The notes under the pieces are model-generated. The model had not been told where the DNA came from, ran no database searches, and worked only from the letters and a program-made list of their open reading frames with translations. DNA of 64,000 nt from Pegoplata infirma (lineage: Eukaryota > Arthropoda > Insecta > Diptera > Anthomyiidae), in assembly GCA_963921195.1 (NCBI GenBank), contig OY992539.1:212788035-212852034 (forward strand). The letters are read 5' to 3'. Below, piece by piece: positions 20,331 to 32,312 of this stretch. The first letter of the stretch is position 1. Every line of letters starts with the position of its first letter. Both the position numbers and the translations under genes were made by a program.

Positions 20331-20937
20331 TTTATACCCTTCACTTAGTGATAGAGGGTATATATAAGTTTGTCATTCCGTTTGTAACGCATCAAAATAT
20401 CGGTCTAAGACCCAATAAAGTATATATATATGTATATATATTATTGATCAGTAATCGATTCTAAGACATTCTAGCGATGTCCGTCCTTCTGTCTGTCCGT
20501 CTGTCCGTCTGTGGAAATGGTGATCACGACCAAAGTATTTATCAGATATGACAAAAACTTAGCACATTCACTTGTTGTCCTAAGTTATTTGGTATTGCAT
20601 TTGAGCAAAATCGGTTCAGCGGTTCAGAAGTTATGAAAGAAAATGTAAGGACACCTCGAAAATTTTGGTAAATTCAACATAACCTTAAAATACAAAATGC
20701 TTTAATTCGACTGCTAGTTGACACATGTCAACAGAATTGATCACCGAATGGTATTTTAACCAATACAAACACATTGTTAAAAAAAAAAAAGTTTTCGCGG
20801 AATTTTTTTTTCACCCAAATTTTTTTCGCGGATTTTTTTTTATATTTTTTTTTTTTTTTTGCAAAAAATTTTTTTTTACATTGTGGAGGGTATCAATATA
20901 TTCGGCAAGGCCGAATTTAACTTTTTTACCTGTTTTT
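20331..20937 (-). mobile_element. DINE-like element, short form
   Basis: Starts with the end hairpin TATACCCTTCACTTAGTGAT/AGAGGGTATA, then GTTTGTCATTCCGTTTGTAA and a (GTCCGTCT)n run near 20480-20512. The interior reads TGATCACGACCAAAGTATTT and GCTTTAATTCGACTGCTAGT. It ends with ATTCGGCAAGGCCGAATTTA and TTTTTTACCTG. Nearly full length. The plus-strand open frame 20725-20952 is poly-Phe/Lys from T and A runs. Confidence 0.7.
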
Positions 20938-22960
20938 ATTTTGTTTTCGTGATATTTTTATTTATTATTCACTTTATTTATTTTGAATTAATCACTAAGT
21001 TTCAATTTACACATGCAGAGTAAAACTGCCGAATTTATAGTAGGAGTCCAGTTTCCTACTAAATATAGGGTAAATTTCAACAAATTTTGAATAAAGTGTT
21101 GCTTATGGTCCCTGCAGAGAATTTCGTTGATGTGTGTCACTGGTGCTCTTCGTACCAGACCTACGGCTGAATTAGAAATTTACCATCATCTAATGGGTGT
21201 TTTAACGATCTTGAAGAAGATGAGAACACTAAAAAATGTGGATTGTACTCCCTTTTGGAGCGCCACTTTACAATAATAATACCATACAGGGAGTCTTAGA
21301 TGAGGGGCATTCCGGTAGTAGAGCCTCCATAATGGGGGTTTTTCACTTGTTCGGAACTTTCCGATTTTGAAGCCAAAAAAGGAATCCAAAGACATTGTCC
21401 TAGAGGTCCAAAATTTTTGTGTGTTTATATTAAAGAAAAAAGGCAAGTTTTCCGACCCCGACGATTTCGAAAATAAAAAAAGAAAAATTCGTTTCATTCT
21501 AATGTGAGTGTATAAAATCAGGGAAATGGCGCTTGGGATACCGAAAGAAATGTAGAGCTAGGCAATTGCTTATTTTAAGTGTACCTTCTTTTGAAAATTT
21601 ATTTAAAAAAATATATTTTTATTAGAAAACAATTAAAATTTTGTATTTTAAAACGAATTGGTGATTTTATAAAGTTTTAAATTTTGGTCTTGTTAAAATG
21701 ACGGGTTGGAAGTTTTAGGGTTAATTGAAATTTCATTTTAAATTTGAAAATTTCTTCAAGAGTTGACCTTTTACCTTTCTAAACAAATACTTTATTATGC
21801 AAATCCATTTCTAATTCAAATTTATTACATTTTTGTTTAAAATTTCTTAAAATTTTCAAAATGTGAAAAATTATCCTGTCAGTTTTTTTAAGTGTTTTCT
21901 TAATTAAAATCCTTTACCTTTTAAAAACAATACCTAAAGCCCAACGGACAATATTCAAATTAAGACATTTTTCTAGAGCATCCTTTTATTTTTTAAAATG
22001 CTCACATGACCCTTAACCCTCTTTTCCTGCTGTTGTACTGATTCAAATTGACTTTTATGACAATTATTTGATTTTATTGCTAAAAAAAAATCATTTGTAT
22101 ATATTATCTGTGGTTGACCACTTTTATACTTTTGTAAGGGAACTAAAGTAAACATAAAAAAAATTAAAAAAATAAAATCTTTAAATTAAACAAATGTTTT
22201 GTAACAAGCAACCCTTTTATATTTAGGAGCTCAAAAAAGGTGTTAATGCCTTGCATGTCTGTGCATCTTCATGCTTAAAGATGATAACTTGATTATGAAA
22301 CAAACACAAAAAAAGTGAAAGAACACATTTTTCTTGATTAAGCGAGCCATTAATTATGATAATGTTCTTTCTTATAATAAAAGGTAGAACGAATTTTATT
22401 CCATTGTTTGAGTTATTTTTTTGTGTGGAGACTCTTTAAATCCTCTGCTTTATACAAAAGCAATAGAAATCAGTTCAGGGCAGCAATTGTATTTTATACA
22501 TTTGTAGGGTAGGTAGGAAGTGGAAGTAAATTAAGTTAAATTTCCCATTAAGACGTAGCAGCAGAGGAGCAGCATATAAAAAAAACTAGTAGTGTGATAA
22601 ATGTCAGTTTCCTGCTTTAATATTTGTCACGCATTTATTGTCATACATGTATTGTTAAAATATTTTTCCTATTGTTTCGTTTTAACTATCCTGTTTGATG
22701 ACTTTATTAAGGAATTTTTAAATTTAACGATTCTTTTTTTATAACTAACGAATATAATTAAAATATTTTTTAAAAATTTCGGTTACATTTTTTTTGCAGT
22801 GAAATTAAATCCGGTTAGTTGCACAAGATTATGAACAGTTTTAAAATTGTTTAACAAATAATATTGTAGAACATTATTTTGGTAAAGAATATCCAAAAAT
22901 CTAAGGGGAATGGGCGATGTAACGATAATATCCCAATTCCCCTTAATCAAATAAGTAACT
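20938..22960. other. No gene recognised; one denser segment
   Basis: 21030-21085 is a relict of the MITE at 14176-14347 (CAGTTTCCTACT). 21090-21500 has higher GC and includes GTGTCACTGGTGCTCTTCGT and GAGGGGCATTCCGGTAG, with a 103-residue minus frame (21186-21497) that I cannot match to any family. 21500-22960 is low complexity. 22440-22640 is somewhat mixed but has no frame longer than chance. Confidence 0.4.
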
Positions 22961-23745
22961 GAAACAAGTATAAAAGTTAACTACGCACCACAATGCCCAT
23001 TTAAAAGGATAGTAAATTTTTTATTGTAAAAAAAATTAACAATTTTGATTAGAAATATTTTTATTTAAGTAAAAAACTTTTTTTTTTGTCATTTTTGTAA
23101 AAAAAAAAAAAAACTTTAATAATTTTTTTTTGAGTGTAAAATTTTTTTAGAGTGTAATTTTTTTTTTTATGTAAAAATATTTCTGAGTGACAAAAATACT
23201 CTGTAAAGTAATTTTGTGGCTTATAATTGTTTTTAAAGCTTGTTGTTTTAAAACTCGGGTTTTTCAACACGTGAATTTTAGGTGACACCAATCTGAAATT
23301 CATGGTTTTGCTTATAACTTTTGAACCACTGGACAGACTTGGCTGAGATTAAAAATGAGCCGGGACAGAGGATCGACAAATATATATGACACACTTCAGC
23401 ACTCTGAAAATTGTCGTTCGAAAGTTACCGTGTGTTTTATCTCGTAAATTCATGAAAAACCCTTGCCGAAATTCAGTCTTTTGCTCATTACTTTTAACCT
23501 ACTAGACCGATTTCGCTGGATTGCAACACCAACCTGACCAGATAAATGGCCAACGTATATGCCAAACTTCAGGAGCCTCCGTAAAGTCTTTCAAAAGTAG
23601 CATGTTTTCAACAGACAGACAGACGGACGGACGGATGGACGGACATCGCTAGGTCGTCTTAAAATCGATCGAGGATCATGAATATTTATACTTTATGGGA
23701 ATGACAAACTTATATACCCTCTATCACTAGAGTGGAGGGTATAAA
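22961..23745 (+). mobile_element. DINE-like element, long form
   Basis: Left end GAAACAAGTATAAAAGTTAA; the usual TTCGG/CCGAA part and its neighbourhood are shortened (CTACGCACCACAATGCCC). The interior agrees with 4721-5560 and 40631-41490 (GGTGACACCAATCTGAAATT, CTTGCCGAAATTCAGTCTTT). The microsatellite GACAGACGGACGGACGGA lies near 23611-23645 and the end hairpin TATACCCTCTATCACTAGAG at 23712. A few bases before the hairpin (GGGTCCTAGACC) are deleted. Confidence 0.65.
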
Positions 23746-23884
23746 CAAAGAAATATGTAAGAATAGAAAAATGTAAAGAAGCAGGCCGTCTTACGGTATG
23801 ACGGGAACTTGCGCACAAACGAATTTGGGGCAATGCATCGCGATGTAAAGTAAAAAGTCGTATCACAATGGAAAGTAAAAAGCT

Positions 23885-25590
23885 GAGATTTTTTTTATAG
23901 CAAAAATGTCTCAAAATCTACTTTTTTCAAGAAAAAATATCTCAGAATCTGAGACTTTCTCTTTACGAAAAATATCTCAGAAACTGAAACTTTTTCTTTA
24001 CAAAAAATGTCTCAGAATCTAAGACTTTTTCTATAAAAAAAGGTCTCAGAATCTGAGACTTTTCCTATAAGAAAAACTTCTCAGAATCTGACAATCTTTT
24101 TATACAAAAAAAATCTCAGAATTTGAGAATTTTTGTATACAAAAAATCCCTGCAAAAAAAGTCATTACCACTTCTCAGTGGAGTGCTTTAAAACTATAAC
24201 AAATGTAATGAAATACAACAAAAATAACAAAAAACACAAGACAAAAACACACAAACAGTTTTTTCTACTCCAGAATACATAGATATTCAGCACTTAACTC
24301 ATTACCTATCGCGACACCTCCATACAAATGTAAGTAGATATTCAGTAGATAAGAACTACTCCGTGGAAGTAGTTGGAAGTTGTTTGAAAGCTCGGAGTAC
24401 TTCTTATCTACTGAATATCTACTTACTTTTGTATGGGAATGTCGCGGAAGGTAATGAGTTAAGTGCTGAATAACAACTTTTTATGGAGTAGAAAAAACTG
24501 TTTGTGTGTTTTTTTCTTGTGTTTTTTGTTATTTTTGTTGTATTTCATTACATTTGTTATAGTTTTAAAGCACTCCAAATAGAAGTACTCCGCACTTTTT
24601 TTGCTGGGATGTTTTAGAATTAAAGAGTTTTTCTATAGGAAAAATGTCTCAGAATCTGGGAATTTTTCTTTAAAAAAATGTCTCAGAATCTGAGAATTTT
24701 TTATACAAAAAAAGTCTCAGAATCTGAGAATTTTTCTATACAAAAATGCTTCAGAACATGATAATTTTTCTATACAAAAAATGTCTCAGTATCTGAGAAT
24801 TTTTCTATACAAAAAATGTCACACAATCTGAGACTTTTTCTATACCAAAAATGTCTCAGAATCTGAGACTTTTTCTATAAGAAAAATGTCTCAGAATCTG
24901 AGACTTTTCAATACGAAAAATATCTCACAATCTGAAACGTTTTCCATACCAAAAATGTCTCAGAATCTGAAACTTTTTCCATACGAAAATTGTCTCAGAA
25001 TCTGCGATTTTTTCTATACGAAAAATGTCTCAGAATCTGAGACGTTTTCTATACGAAAAATGTCTCAGAGTCTCAGACTTTTTCTACACGAAAAATGGAT
25101 CAGAATCGGAGACTTTTTCTATACGAAAAATGTCCAAGAATTTGCGATTTTTTCTTGACCAAAAATGTCTTAAAATCTGTGTCAGAATCTGCGACACTTT
25201 TCGTAAAGAAAAATCAGAATCTGAAGCTTTTTCTAAACGGAAAATGAAAAAGAACCTGCTACTTTTAATTTTAGAATCTGAAAATTTTTCTATACGAAAA
25301 ATGTCTCAGAATCCGAGAATTCTTCCATACAAAAAATGTCTCAGAATCTGAGAATTTTTCTATACATAAAATGTGAGACTTTTTCTATGCGAAAAATGTT
25401 TCAGACTCTGAGATTTTTTTTACAAAAAGTGCCTCAGAAACTTAGACTTTTTTAACGAAAAATATCTCAGAATCTGACACTTTATCTATACGTAACATTT
25501 CTGAGAATCTGAGTCTCTTTCTTTACGGAAAATGTTTTAGAATCTCTTACTTTTTCTATACGAAAAATGTTCCAGAACTGAGAGAATTCA
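23885..25590. repeat. Largest double-palindrome minisatellite array, interrupted
   Basis: About 35 units around the insertion at 24148-24608. Units read CTCAGAATCTGAGACTTTTT, then CTATACGAAAAATGT. Between 24600 and 25100 they are the cleanest in the window. All the open frames reported here on the plus strand repeat a short peptide pattern of the unit and should be ignored. Confidence 0.85.
24148..24608. mobile_element. Near-perfect palindromic MITE with CCC ends
   Basis: Left arm CCCTGCAAAAAAAGT...GTGCTTTAAAACTATAAC pairs along about 210 bp with the right arm, which ends ACTTTTTTTGCTGGG. Near the centre, GTAAGTAGATATTCAGTAGA is matched by its inverse at about 24405-24425. It splits the minisatellite; only a 2-bp AT could be a duplication. 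Its ends resemble those of 26195-26611. A transcript would form a very long hairpin. Confidence 0.75.
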
Positions 25591-26194
25591 TTCTTCCATT
25601 AATATATTTATGTTTAGAATCCCAGAAGTGACTGCAGAGAACAGATAAGTGTTCTTCACCATTTCCAATTGTATTTTAAAATTTTCCAAATGTATTTTAA
25701 AATTGTCCAGATATAAGTTAACCAAATGAATGTTAAAATTGTTCAAATGTATTTTAAAATTGTCCAAATATATTTTAAAAGTTTCTAAATGTATTATAAA
25801 ATTGTCCAAATGTATTTTAAAATTTTCCAAATGTATTTCAAAATATTCAGATTAATTCTCGACCAATAAGAATAAATCCGACTACAATACCCGATCTTAA
25901 TTGTGTCATTACAGCATTTCCAATTGTATTTTAATAATTTTCAAATGCATTTTAAAATTGTCCAAATGTATTTTAAAATTGTCCAAATATATTTTGAAAA
26001 TGTCCAAATGTATTTTAAAATTGTCCAAATTAATGTTAAAATTTTCCAAATGAATTTAAAAATTATCCAATTGTATTTTAAAGTTTTCCACTTGTATTTT
26101 AAAAATTTCCAAATGTATTTAAAAATATCATACATAGAATATTTTAAAATACTTTTGAAAATTTTTAGAATACAAATGGACAATTTTAATATAT

Positions 26195-26611
26195 CCCAGC
26201 AAAACTTCCATTACCAAGTAATTAACTATGGGATTTATAACGAAAATGAGTAACTAGTTACGTCCCAACTTCATTGTTAATTACTTTAACAAGGCGATGT
26301 CATTGGAGGCAAGTCCTTCTTTGTTCGCTTACGAAAAAGCTAACAAATAATAGCCCATTCCTAGCTCGCTTACGAAAAGTTGAAAAAGTCACTGCATTGT
26401 TTGTTTAGATGCTCTTATTAAATGAGAGAAAACAAATTAAGAGTAAAATTGTTTTTATATATTTTTATGAAAATTCAGATTGCAAATCGTTTACATCGTA
26501 AGTTAAAAGTAAAGCCTTTTTTTGGGGTATAAAGTAACGCTGCGAGTAATTAGTACTCATTACCAGGTAATCCAATTGGGAATGGGTACTAATTACCTAG
26601 TTTTTCCTGGG
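26195..26611. mobile_element. MITE with CCCAGCAAAA ends
   Basis: Left CCCAGCAAAACTTCCATTAC, right TACCTAGTTTTTCCTGGG. The interior uses a GTAATTACTAGTAAC-like self-complementary word near both ends. It is inserted in the 21-bp array, in which ATAT occurs on both sides (26191-26194 and 26612-26615). Confidence 0.65.
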
Positions 26612-26730
26612 ATATTTGGAAATTGTTAAAATACATTTGGAAAATTTTAATATACATTTGGACAATTTTTAAAATACATTTAGAAATTTTTAAAATATAA
26701 TTGGACAATTTTAAAATACATCTGGACATT

Positions 26731-27226
26731 CACAGAAAGAATTGAAAACGAAAGTCAATCAACAAAAACGCGGATTCAATTAATTTTTTAATTGAAACTC
26801 CTCCGATAAAGAAAATTATTATATCAATCATCAAATTGTAGGTGATTAATTGATTTTTATTTCAATTAATCATTTTTTCGATTTTGATCAAAAATTTGAT
26901 TGATTTTTTATTTAAAGTCAATTAAAATAATTATTGATTTAACAAATGAATTTCACGCTTATGGAAAAATTATGAAGAAATTCATATTTTTTTGCTTTCC
27001 AATATGTTGCCGACAATAAAAAAAAAATTAAAACCGTAGTAAAAAGTTATTTTTGAATTAATGTATTCAAATAAATTGAAGAGAAAAAAAATCTGGCATG
27101 TTGAAAATTTGTAATTTGATAGTTAAAGAAAATAACAAAAATGTTGATCAAAACAATAATTGACTCATTTAAATTTTGTTGATCAATAGATTAATTGAAA
27201 TTTTTTAGCCAATAATTTTTTGTGTG
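26731..27226. mobile_element. MITE built from a TTGATCAA/ATTGATT word
   Basis: Ends CACAGAAAGAATTGAAAACG and AGCCAATAATTTTTTGTGTG. The interior is rich in ATTGATT, AATCAAT and TTGATCAA. The element at 52649-53132 is the same family in reverse orientation, sharing both ends and the CAACAAAAACGCGGA block. Confidence 0.75.
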
Positions 27227-28494
27227 TTCTTAAAAAACATTGGGAAAATTTTTAACTACATTTGGACAATTTTAAAATATATTTGGACAATTTTAAAATA
27301 GATTTGTACAATTTTAAAATACATTTGGACAATTTTAAAATTCATTTGGACAATTTTAAAATTCATTTGTGAAATATTAAAGTACATTGGGAAATGGTGT
27401 AATTTGGAGGAAATGGATGAATAACTTTTGTCAAAATCTCAAACAAAAATCATCGATTAAACGTAGTAGAATCGAATGCAGCGTAGTATATTTGATTCCA
27501 CAATCGATTATTTGGAATCGAAAATTTTGCTGGACTATGAAAAAACAAAACGAGATTTATAATTCTACTAACAAAATATCATTATCACTGGAGGTTTTGA
27601 AACCGGTATACGAAAACCAGAAATATGTAACTATAATTTTTAGAAATTAAATTTTCTTCTGCATTTTTCAACTTATTCCTTTATAACAAACTAGCTTACC
27701 ATCCCGGTACTTCGTTACCGGTTGTGTTGAATACTGGATAATAGAAGGATCAGGATTACTCGATCGATTTCCAAAAAATTCCCCTAAATAGTCTTTGTTT
27801 TATTTACTTTTGGACGTTTAAGTCTTCCATAAAAAAATATTTCAATAAATAATTTAAACAATAAAATTTGAATTACTTCGCTGGTATGTTATCATGTTTG
27901 TTCCGGGGGATTTTGGATTTTGAGTGAATAAATATTTCAGTGAAATAAGAAATTGGAATAAAAAAAATAAGTTTGAGTGAAAAAATATATAGAGGGAAAA
28001 ATATGGAGAAAAAAGCTAAACACGAAAAAGTAAAATAAAAGTAAAAATATCATTCCATATTGTTCCCTGCTCTATTCCATTTTGTTCCCCGTTCTACTGC
28101 ATTTCATTTCCAATTCCATCTCCTTCTTCTAAGGTCATTATTATAGGAACAAAAAAAGTACCAAAAGTACCCCCATTAGAAACGGAATTTCCAAAAAGTA
28201 CCTCTTTTAGAATGTTTTTTTTTTCACAGAAGTATCCTATACTCCATATTTCAATTATATAGGATCATTGTTTCAGCAAATATTAAAAATACTTTTTATC
28301 CCCGTTAAGAAACGGAATTTCCAAAAAGTACTTTTAAACATCTTTTTTTCACCTAAGGATTTTAAATACCAAATTTTAAGTTTCTGTGACCATTATATTT
28401 TTTGGAACCTTTCCAATTTCAAGTTTCTATGATTATTATTTCAGGAAATAAAAAAGTGTACTTTCGGCACTTTTAACAAAACGTACTTTTTATA

Positions 28495-29568
28495 GAAGGT
28501 ACTTTTTAAAAAAGGTATTTTTTATAAAAGGTACTTTTTATAAGAGGTACTTTTAATAATAGCTTTTTTTATAAAAGGTACTTTTTATAAAAGATACTTT
28601 TTATAAAAGGTACTTTTTATAAAAGGTACTTTTTATAAAAGGTACTTTTTATAAAAGGTACTTTTTATAAAAGGTACTTTTTATAAAAGGTACTTTTTAT
28701 AAAAGGTACTTTTTATAAAAGGTACTTTTTATAAAAGGTACTTTTTATAAAAGGTATTTTTTATAAAAGGTACTTTTTATAAAAGGTACTTTTAATAAAA
28801 GGTACTTTTTATAAAAGGTACTTTGTATAAAAGGTACTTTTTATAAAAGGTACTTTTTATAAAAGGTACTTTTTATAAAAGGTACTTTTTATAAGAGGTA
28901 CTTTTTATAAAAGGTACTTTTTATAAAAGGTACTTTTTATAAAAGGTACTTTTTATAAAAGGTACTTTTTATAAAAGGTACTTTTTATAAAAGGTACTTT
29001 TTATAAAAGGTACTTTTTATAAAAGGTACTTTTTATAAAAGGTACTTTTTATAAAAGGTACTTTTTATAAAAGGTACTTTTTATAAAAGGTACTTTTTAT
29101 AAAAGGTACTTTTTATAAAAGGTACTTTTTATAAAATGTACTTTTTATAAAAGGTACTTTTTATAAAAGGTACTTTTTATAAAAGGTACTTTTTATAAAA
29201 GGTACTTTTTATAAAAGGTACTTTTTATAAAAGGTACTTTTTATAAAAGGTACTTTTTATAAAAGGTACTTTTTATAAAAGGTACTTTTTATAAAAGGTA
29301 CTTTTCATAAAAGGTACTTTTTATAAAAGGTACTTTTTATAAAAGGTACTTTTGATAAAAGGTACTTTTTATAAAAGGTACTTTTTATAAAAGGTACTTT
29401 TTATAAAAGGTACTTTTTATAAAAGGTACTTTTTATAAAAGGTACTTTTTATAAAAGGTACTTTTTATAAAAGGTACTTTTTATAAAAGGTACTTTTTAT
29501 AAAAGGTACTTTTTATAAAAGGTACTTTTTATAAAAGGTACTTTTTATAAAAGGTACTTTTTATAAAA
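28495..29568. repeat. 16-bp minisatellite, about 67 copies
   Basis: Unit AAAAGGTACTTTTTAT, almost homogeneous, with rare single-base variants (for example at 28561, 28750, 29133). Such uniformity points to recent expansion. The unit is nearly self-complementary (AAAAGGTACTTTT against AAAAGTACCTTTT), so single strands can fold. It appears to derive from the ATAAAAGGTACCAAAAGTAC part of the 146-bp repeat next to it. Confidence 0.95.
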
Positions 29569-30963
29569 CCCGAGTAAAAATAAACATATATAACAATATA
29601 TAACTTGATACAAACATAATAAATCATATATGATTATATATCCCGTGAGGTATTTTCTAATTTTTTTAAATGCAGTCATATGTTGTAATATATAATTTAA
29701 TCATGATTCAGATCAAAATGTATACGGTTGATATAAATATATGAAATAATATTAGGGCCAATACAAAATTTGTTTTTCTGTATAATTTAATATAAAATTA
29801 TATATAGCTTATTCTGTTCCATATATAAATGTTTCCAATTAAATGTTTCCAATTAACCAAAAATGTTCTAAGTTTTTTAAGCACAGCCCGAGTAAAAATT
29901 TTTATATGATGCAATACATAATGATATATAACACAATATATATTTATACGCAATTTAATCCGAATAATGGTGGATGTTTTTGCATTAAAAAAGATCAACT
30001 TGTATAAAATATGATTCGATTTCATCCGAGTTTTGACCAGACATTGCCATATTTCATTGGATCCAATTAGATCTAATTGCATAAAAACATAAAAAATCTT
30101 GGTGTGTTTTGGTTTGGGTGAGTTACACCACAGGTCAACGATACATTCACCAAACATATAATTTTCTAAAACAAAAAAAATGTTTGGGTACGCTTCGAAC
30201 CAGATAGGTGATATACATAACCCTAACAAGGAAATGTTTAGGAACATTTTAAAAGTTTCTTATACTTTGCTTAAAAAACTTAGAACATTTTTGGTTAATT
30301 GGAAACATTTAATTGGAAACATTTATATATGGAAAAGAATAAGCTATATATAATTTTATATTAAATTATACAGAAAAACAAATTTTGTATTGGCCCTAAT
30401 ATTATTTCATATATTTATATCAACCGTATACCTTTTAATCCGAATCATGATTAAATTATATATTACAACATATGACTGCATTTAAAAAAATTAGAAAATA
30501 CCTCACGGGATGTATAATCATATATGATTTATTATGTTTGTATCAAGTTATATATTGTTATATATGTTTATTTTTACTCGGGAGTATAAGAAACTTTTAA
30601 AATGTTCCTAAACATTTCCTTGTTAGGGTTATGTATATCACCTATCTGGTTCGAAGCGTACCCAAACAGTTTTTTTGTTTTAGAAAATTATATGTTTGGT
30701 GAATGTATCGTTGACCTGTGGTGTAACTCACCCAAACCAAAACACACCAAGATTTTTTTATGTTTTTATGCAATTAGATCTAATTGGATCCAATGAAATA
30801 TGGCAATGTCTGGTCAAAACTCGGATGAAATCGAATCATATTTTATACAAGTTGATCTTTTTTAATGCAAAAATATCCACCATTATTCGGATTAAATTGC
30901 GTATAAATATATATTGTGTTATATATCATTATGTATTGCATCATATAAAAATTTTTACTCGGG
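29569..30963. mobile_element. Interlocked inverted-repeat element with CCCGAGTAAAAAT ends
   Basis: Four blocks of about 318, 382, 314 and 381 bp: A (29569-29886), B (29887-30268), A' (30269-30582, inverse of A) and B' (30583-30963, inverse of B). A and B each begin CCCGAGTAAAAAT, and A' and B' each end ATTTTTACTCGGG. The arms differ by only a few bases. It sits inside the 16-bp array. The 149-residue frame at 29798-30247 and its mirror at 30602-30977 exist only because B and B' are copies; I do not regard them as coding. Confidence 0.8.
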
Positions 30964-31352
30964 AAGGTACTTTTTAAAAAGGTACTTTTTATAAAAGGTA
31001 CTTTTTATAAAAGGTACTTTTTATAAAAGGTACTTTTTATAAAAGGTACTTTTTGTAAAAGGTACTTTTTATAAAAGGTACTTTTTATAAAAGGTACTTT
31101 TTATAAAAGGTACTTTTTATAAAAGGTACTTTTTATAAAAGGTACTTTTTATAAAAGGTACTTTTTATAAAAGGTACTTTTTATAAAAGGTACTTTTTAT
31201 AAAAGGTACTTTTTATAAAAGGTACTTTTTATAAAAGGTACTTTTTATAAAAGGTACTTTTTATAAAAGGTACTTTTTATAAAAAGTACTTTTTATAAAA
31301 GGTACTTTTTATAAAAGGTACTTTTTATAAAAGGTACTTTTTATAAAAGGTA
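30964..31352. repeat. 16-bp minisatellite, second block of about 24 copies
   Basis: Same unit and phase as 28495-29568. It is separated from it only by the insertion at 29569-30963, so the original array was about 1.46 kb. Confidence 0.95.
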
Positions 31353-31361
31353 CCATTATTT

Positions 31362-32225
31362 CGGTAAATTAAAAAAGTACCAAAGGTACACTTTTTTCCA
31401 TTTTACCCCCGTAGAGTCAACATTGGCAAAAACCCAGCCTTGGTGAATATTTTTTCCGGGAGGTGAACCTACATTGCAAATTTTAAGTTTCTAGGACCAT
31501 TATTTAAGAAAATATAAAAGGTACCAAAAGTAAAGTTTTTTACCCTTTTTACCCCTTAGAATCAACATTGGAAAATCCAGCCTTAGTAGATTTATATTCC
31601 GGGAGCTGAACCTACATTCAAAATTTCAAGTGTCTAGGACCATTATTTAAGGAAATATAAAAGGTACCAAAGGTACATTTTTTTACCCTTTTTACCCCCT
31701 TAGAATCAATATTGGCAAAAATCCAGCCTTACTGGATCTATATTCCGGGAGGTGAACATACAGTCCAAATTTCAAGTTTCTGTGACCATTATTTCAAGAG
31801 ATATAAAAAGTACCAAAAGTACAGTTTTTTACCCTTTTTACCCCCTAAGAATCAACATTGGCAAAAATCCGGCCTTACTGGATCTATATTCCAATAGTAT
31901 AACATACAGTCCAAATTTCAAGTCTCTGTGACCATTATTTCAGGAGATATAAAAAGTACCAAAAGTACAGTTTTTTACCCTTTTTGTCCCCTTAGAATCA
32001 ACATTGACAAAAATCCGGCCTTACTGGATCTATATTCCGGGAGGTGAACATACAGTCCAAATTTCAAGTCTCTATGACCATTATTTCAGGAGATATAAAA
32101 AGTACCAAAAGTACAGTTTTTTACCCTTTTTACCCCCTTAGAATCAACATTGGCAAAAATCCAGCCTTAGTGGATCTATATTCCGGGAGGTGGACCTACA
32201 GTCCAAATTTCAAGTCTCTAGCTTC
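31362..32225. repeat. 146-bp tandem repeat, six copies
   Basis: The word TAGAATCAACATTGGCAAAA recurs at about 31411, 31561, 31704, 31850, 31997 and 32143 (spacing 143-150). Each unit also has TTTTTTACCCTTTTTACCCC, ATCCAGCCTTACTGGATCTA, TTCCGGGAGGTGAAC and CCAAATTTCAAGTCTCTGTG. The open frames at 31712 and 32044 read the same segment of different units. Confidence 0.9.
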
Positions 32226-32262
32226 AGCGGTTTGGGCTGGGCGATGATGAATGAGTATATAA

Positions 32263-32290
32263 GTCAGTCAGTCAGTCAGTCAGTCAGTCA
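32263..32290. repeat. (CAGT)n microsatellite
   Basis: Seven copies of CAGT followed by CACATTACTC and an AT-rich end. It forms the last part of the composite repeat. Confidence 0.95.
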
Positions 32291-32312
32291 CATTACTCTT
32301 TTATATATATAG

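Larger units (their letters stand above)
25650..27402. repeat. Foldback made of a 21-bp word
   Basis: Left half: tandem GTCCAAATGTATTTTAAAAT (about 21 bp per unit), plus orientation, 25660-26170. Right half: the same word inverted (AAAATACATTTGGACAATTT) at 26620-26730 and 27240-27390. The outer ends are inverse of each other: TTCACCATTTCCAATTGTAT at 25656 and ATTGGGAAATGGTGTAA ending at 27402. A second internal start occurs at 25905. The three frames between 25588 and 26253 are repeat artefacts. Confidence 0.75.
27690..32312. mobile_element. Composite repeat with internal satellites
   Basis: Begins AACTAGCTTACCATCCCGGT, an opening of a type widely dispersed in insect genomes. It ends with a (CAGT)n run and ATTACTCTTTTATATATATA at about 32285-32305, also a frequent 3' end in insects. 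Between the ends lie decayed (28130-28490) and clean (31362-32225) copies of a 146-bp repeat, an expanded 16-bp minisatellite and one large insertion. That these ends belong to one element is an inference from the continuous 146-bp repeat on both sides. Confidence 0.45.

Noticed and set aside
24886..25351. Two overlapping frames of 90 and 108 residues with repeated peptide patterns
   Set aside because: They translate the minisatellite unit. Other arrays of the same unit break the frame, so there is no sign of a repeat protein.
25588..26253. Frames of 80, 116 and 80 residues on both strands
   Set aside because: Produced by the 21-bp word, whose length is a multiple of three and which lacks stops in several frames.
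25650..27402. CRISPR-like regular spacing
   Set aside because: Units are contiguous and diverged, without unique spacers, and the DNA is eukaryotic.
27387..27650. 87-residue frame
   Set aside because: No domain, AT-driven composition, and it begins within the end of the 21-bp foldback; nothing supports coding.
29798..30247. 149-residue frame with a near-identical mirror at 30602-30977
   Set aside because: The two frames are the same DNA in inverse blocks B and B'. Composition is as expected for AT-rich DNA and no domain is recognisable. Shared frames follow from the duplication, not from selection.
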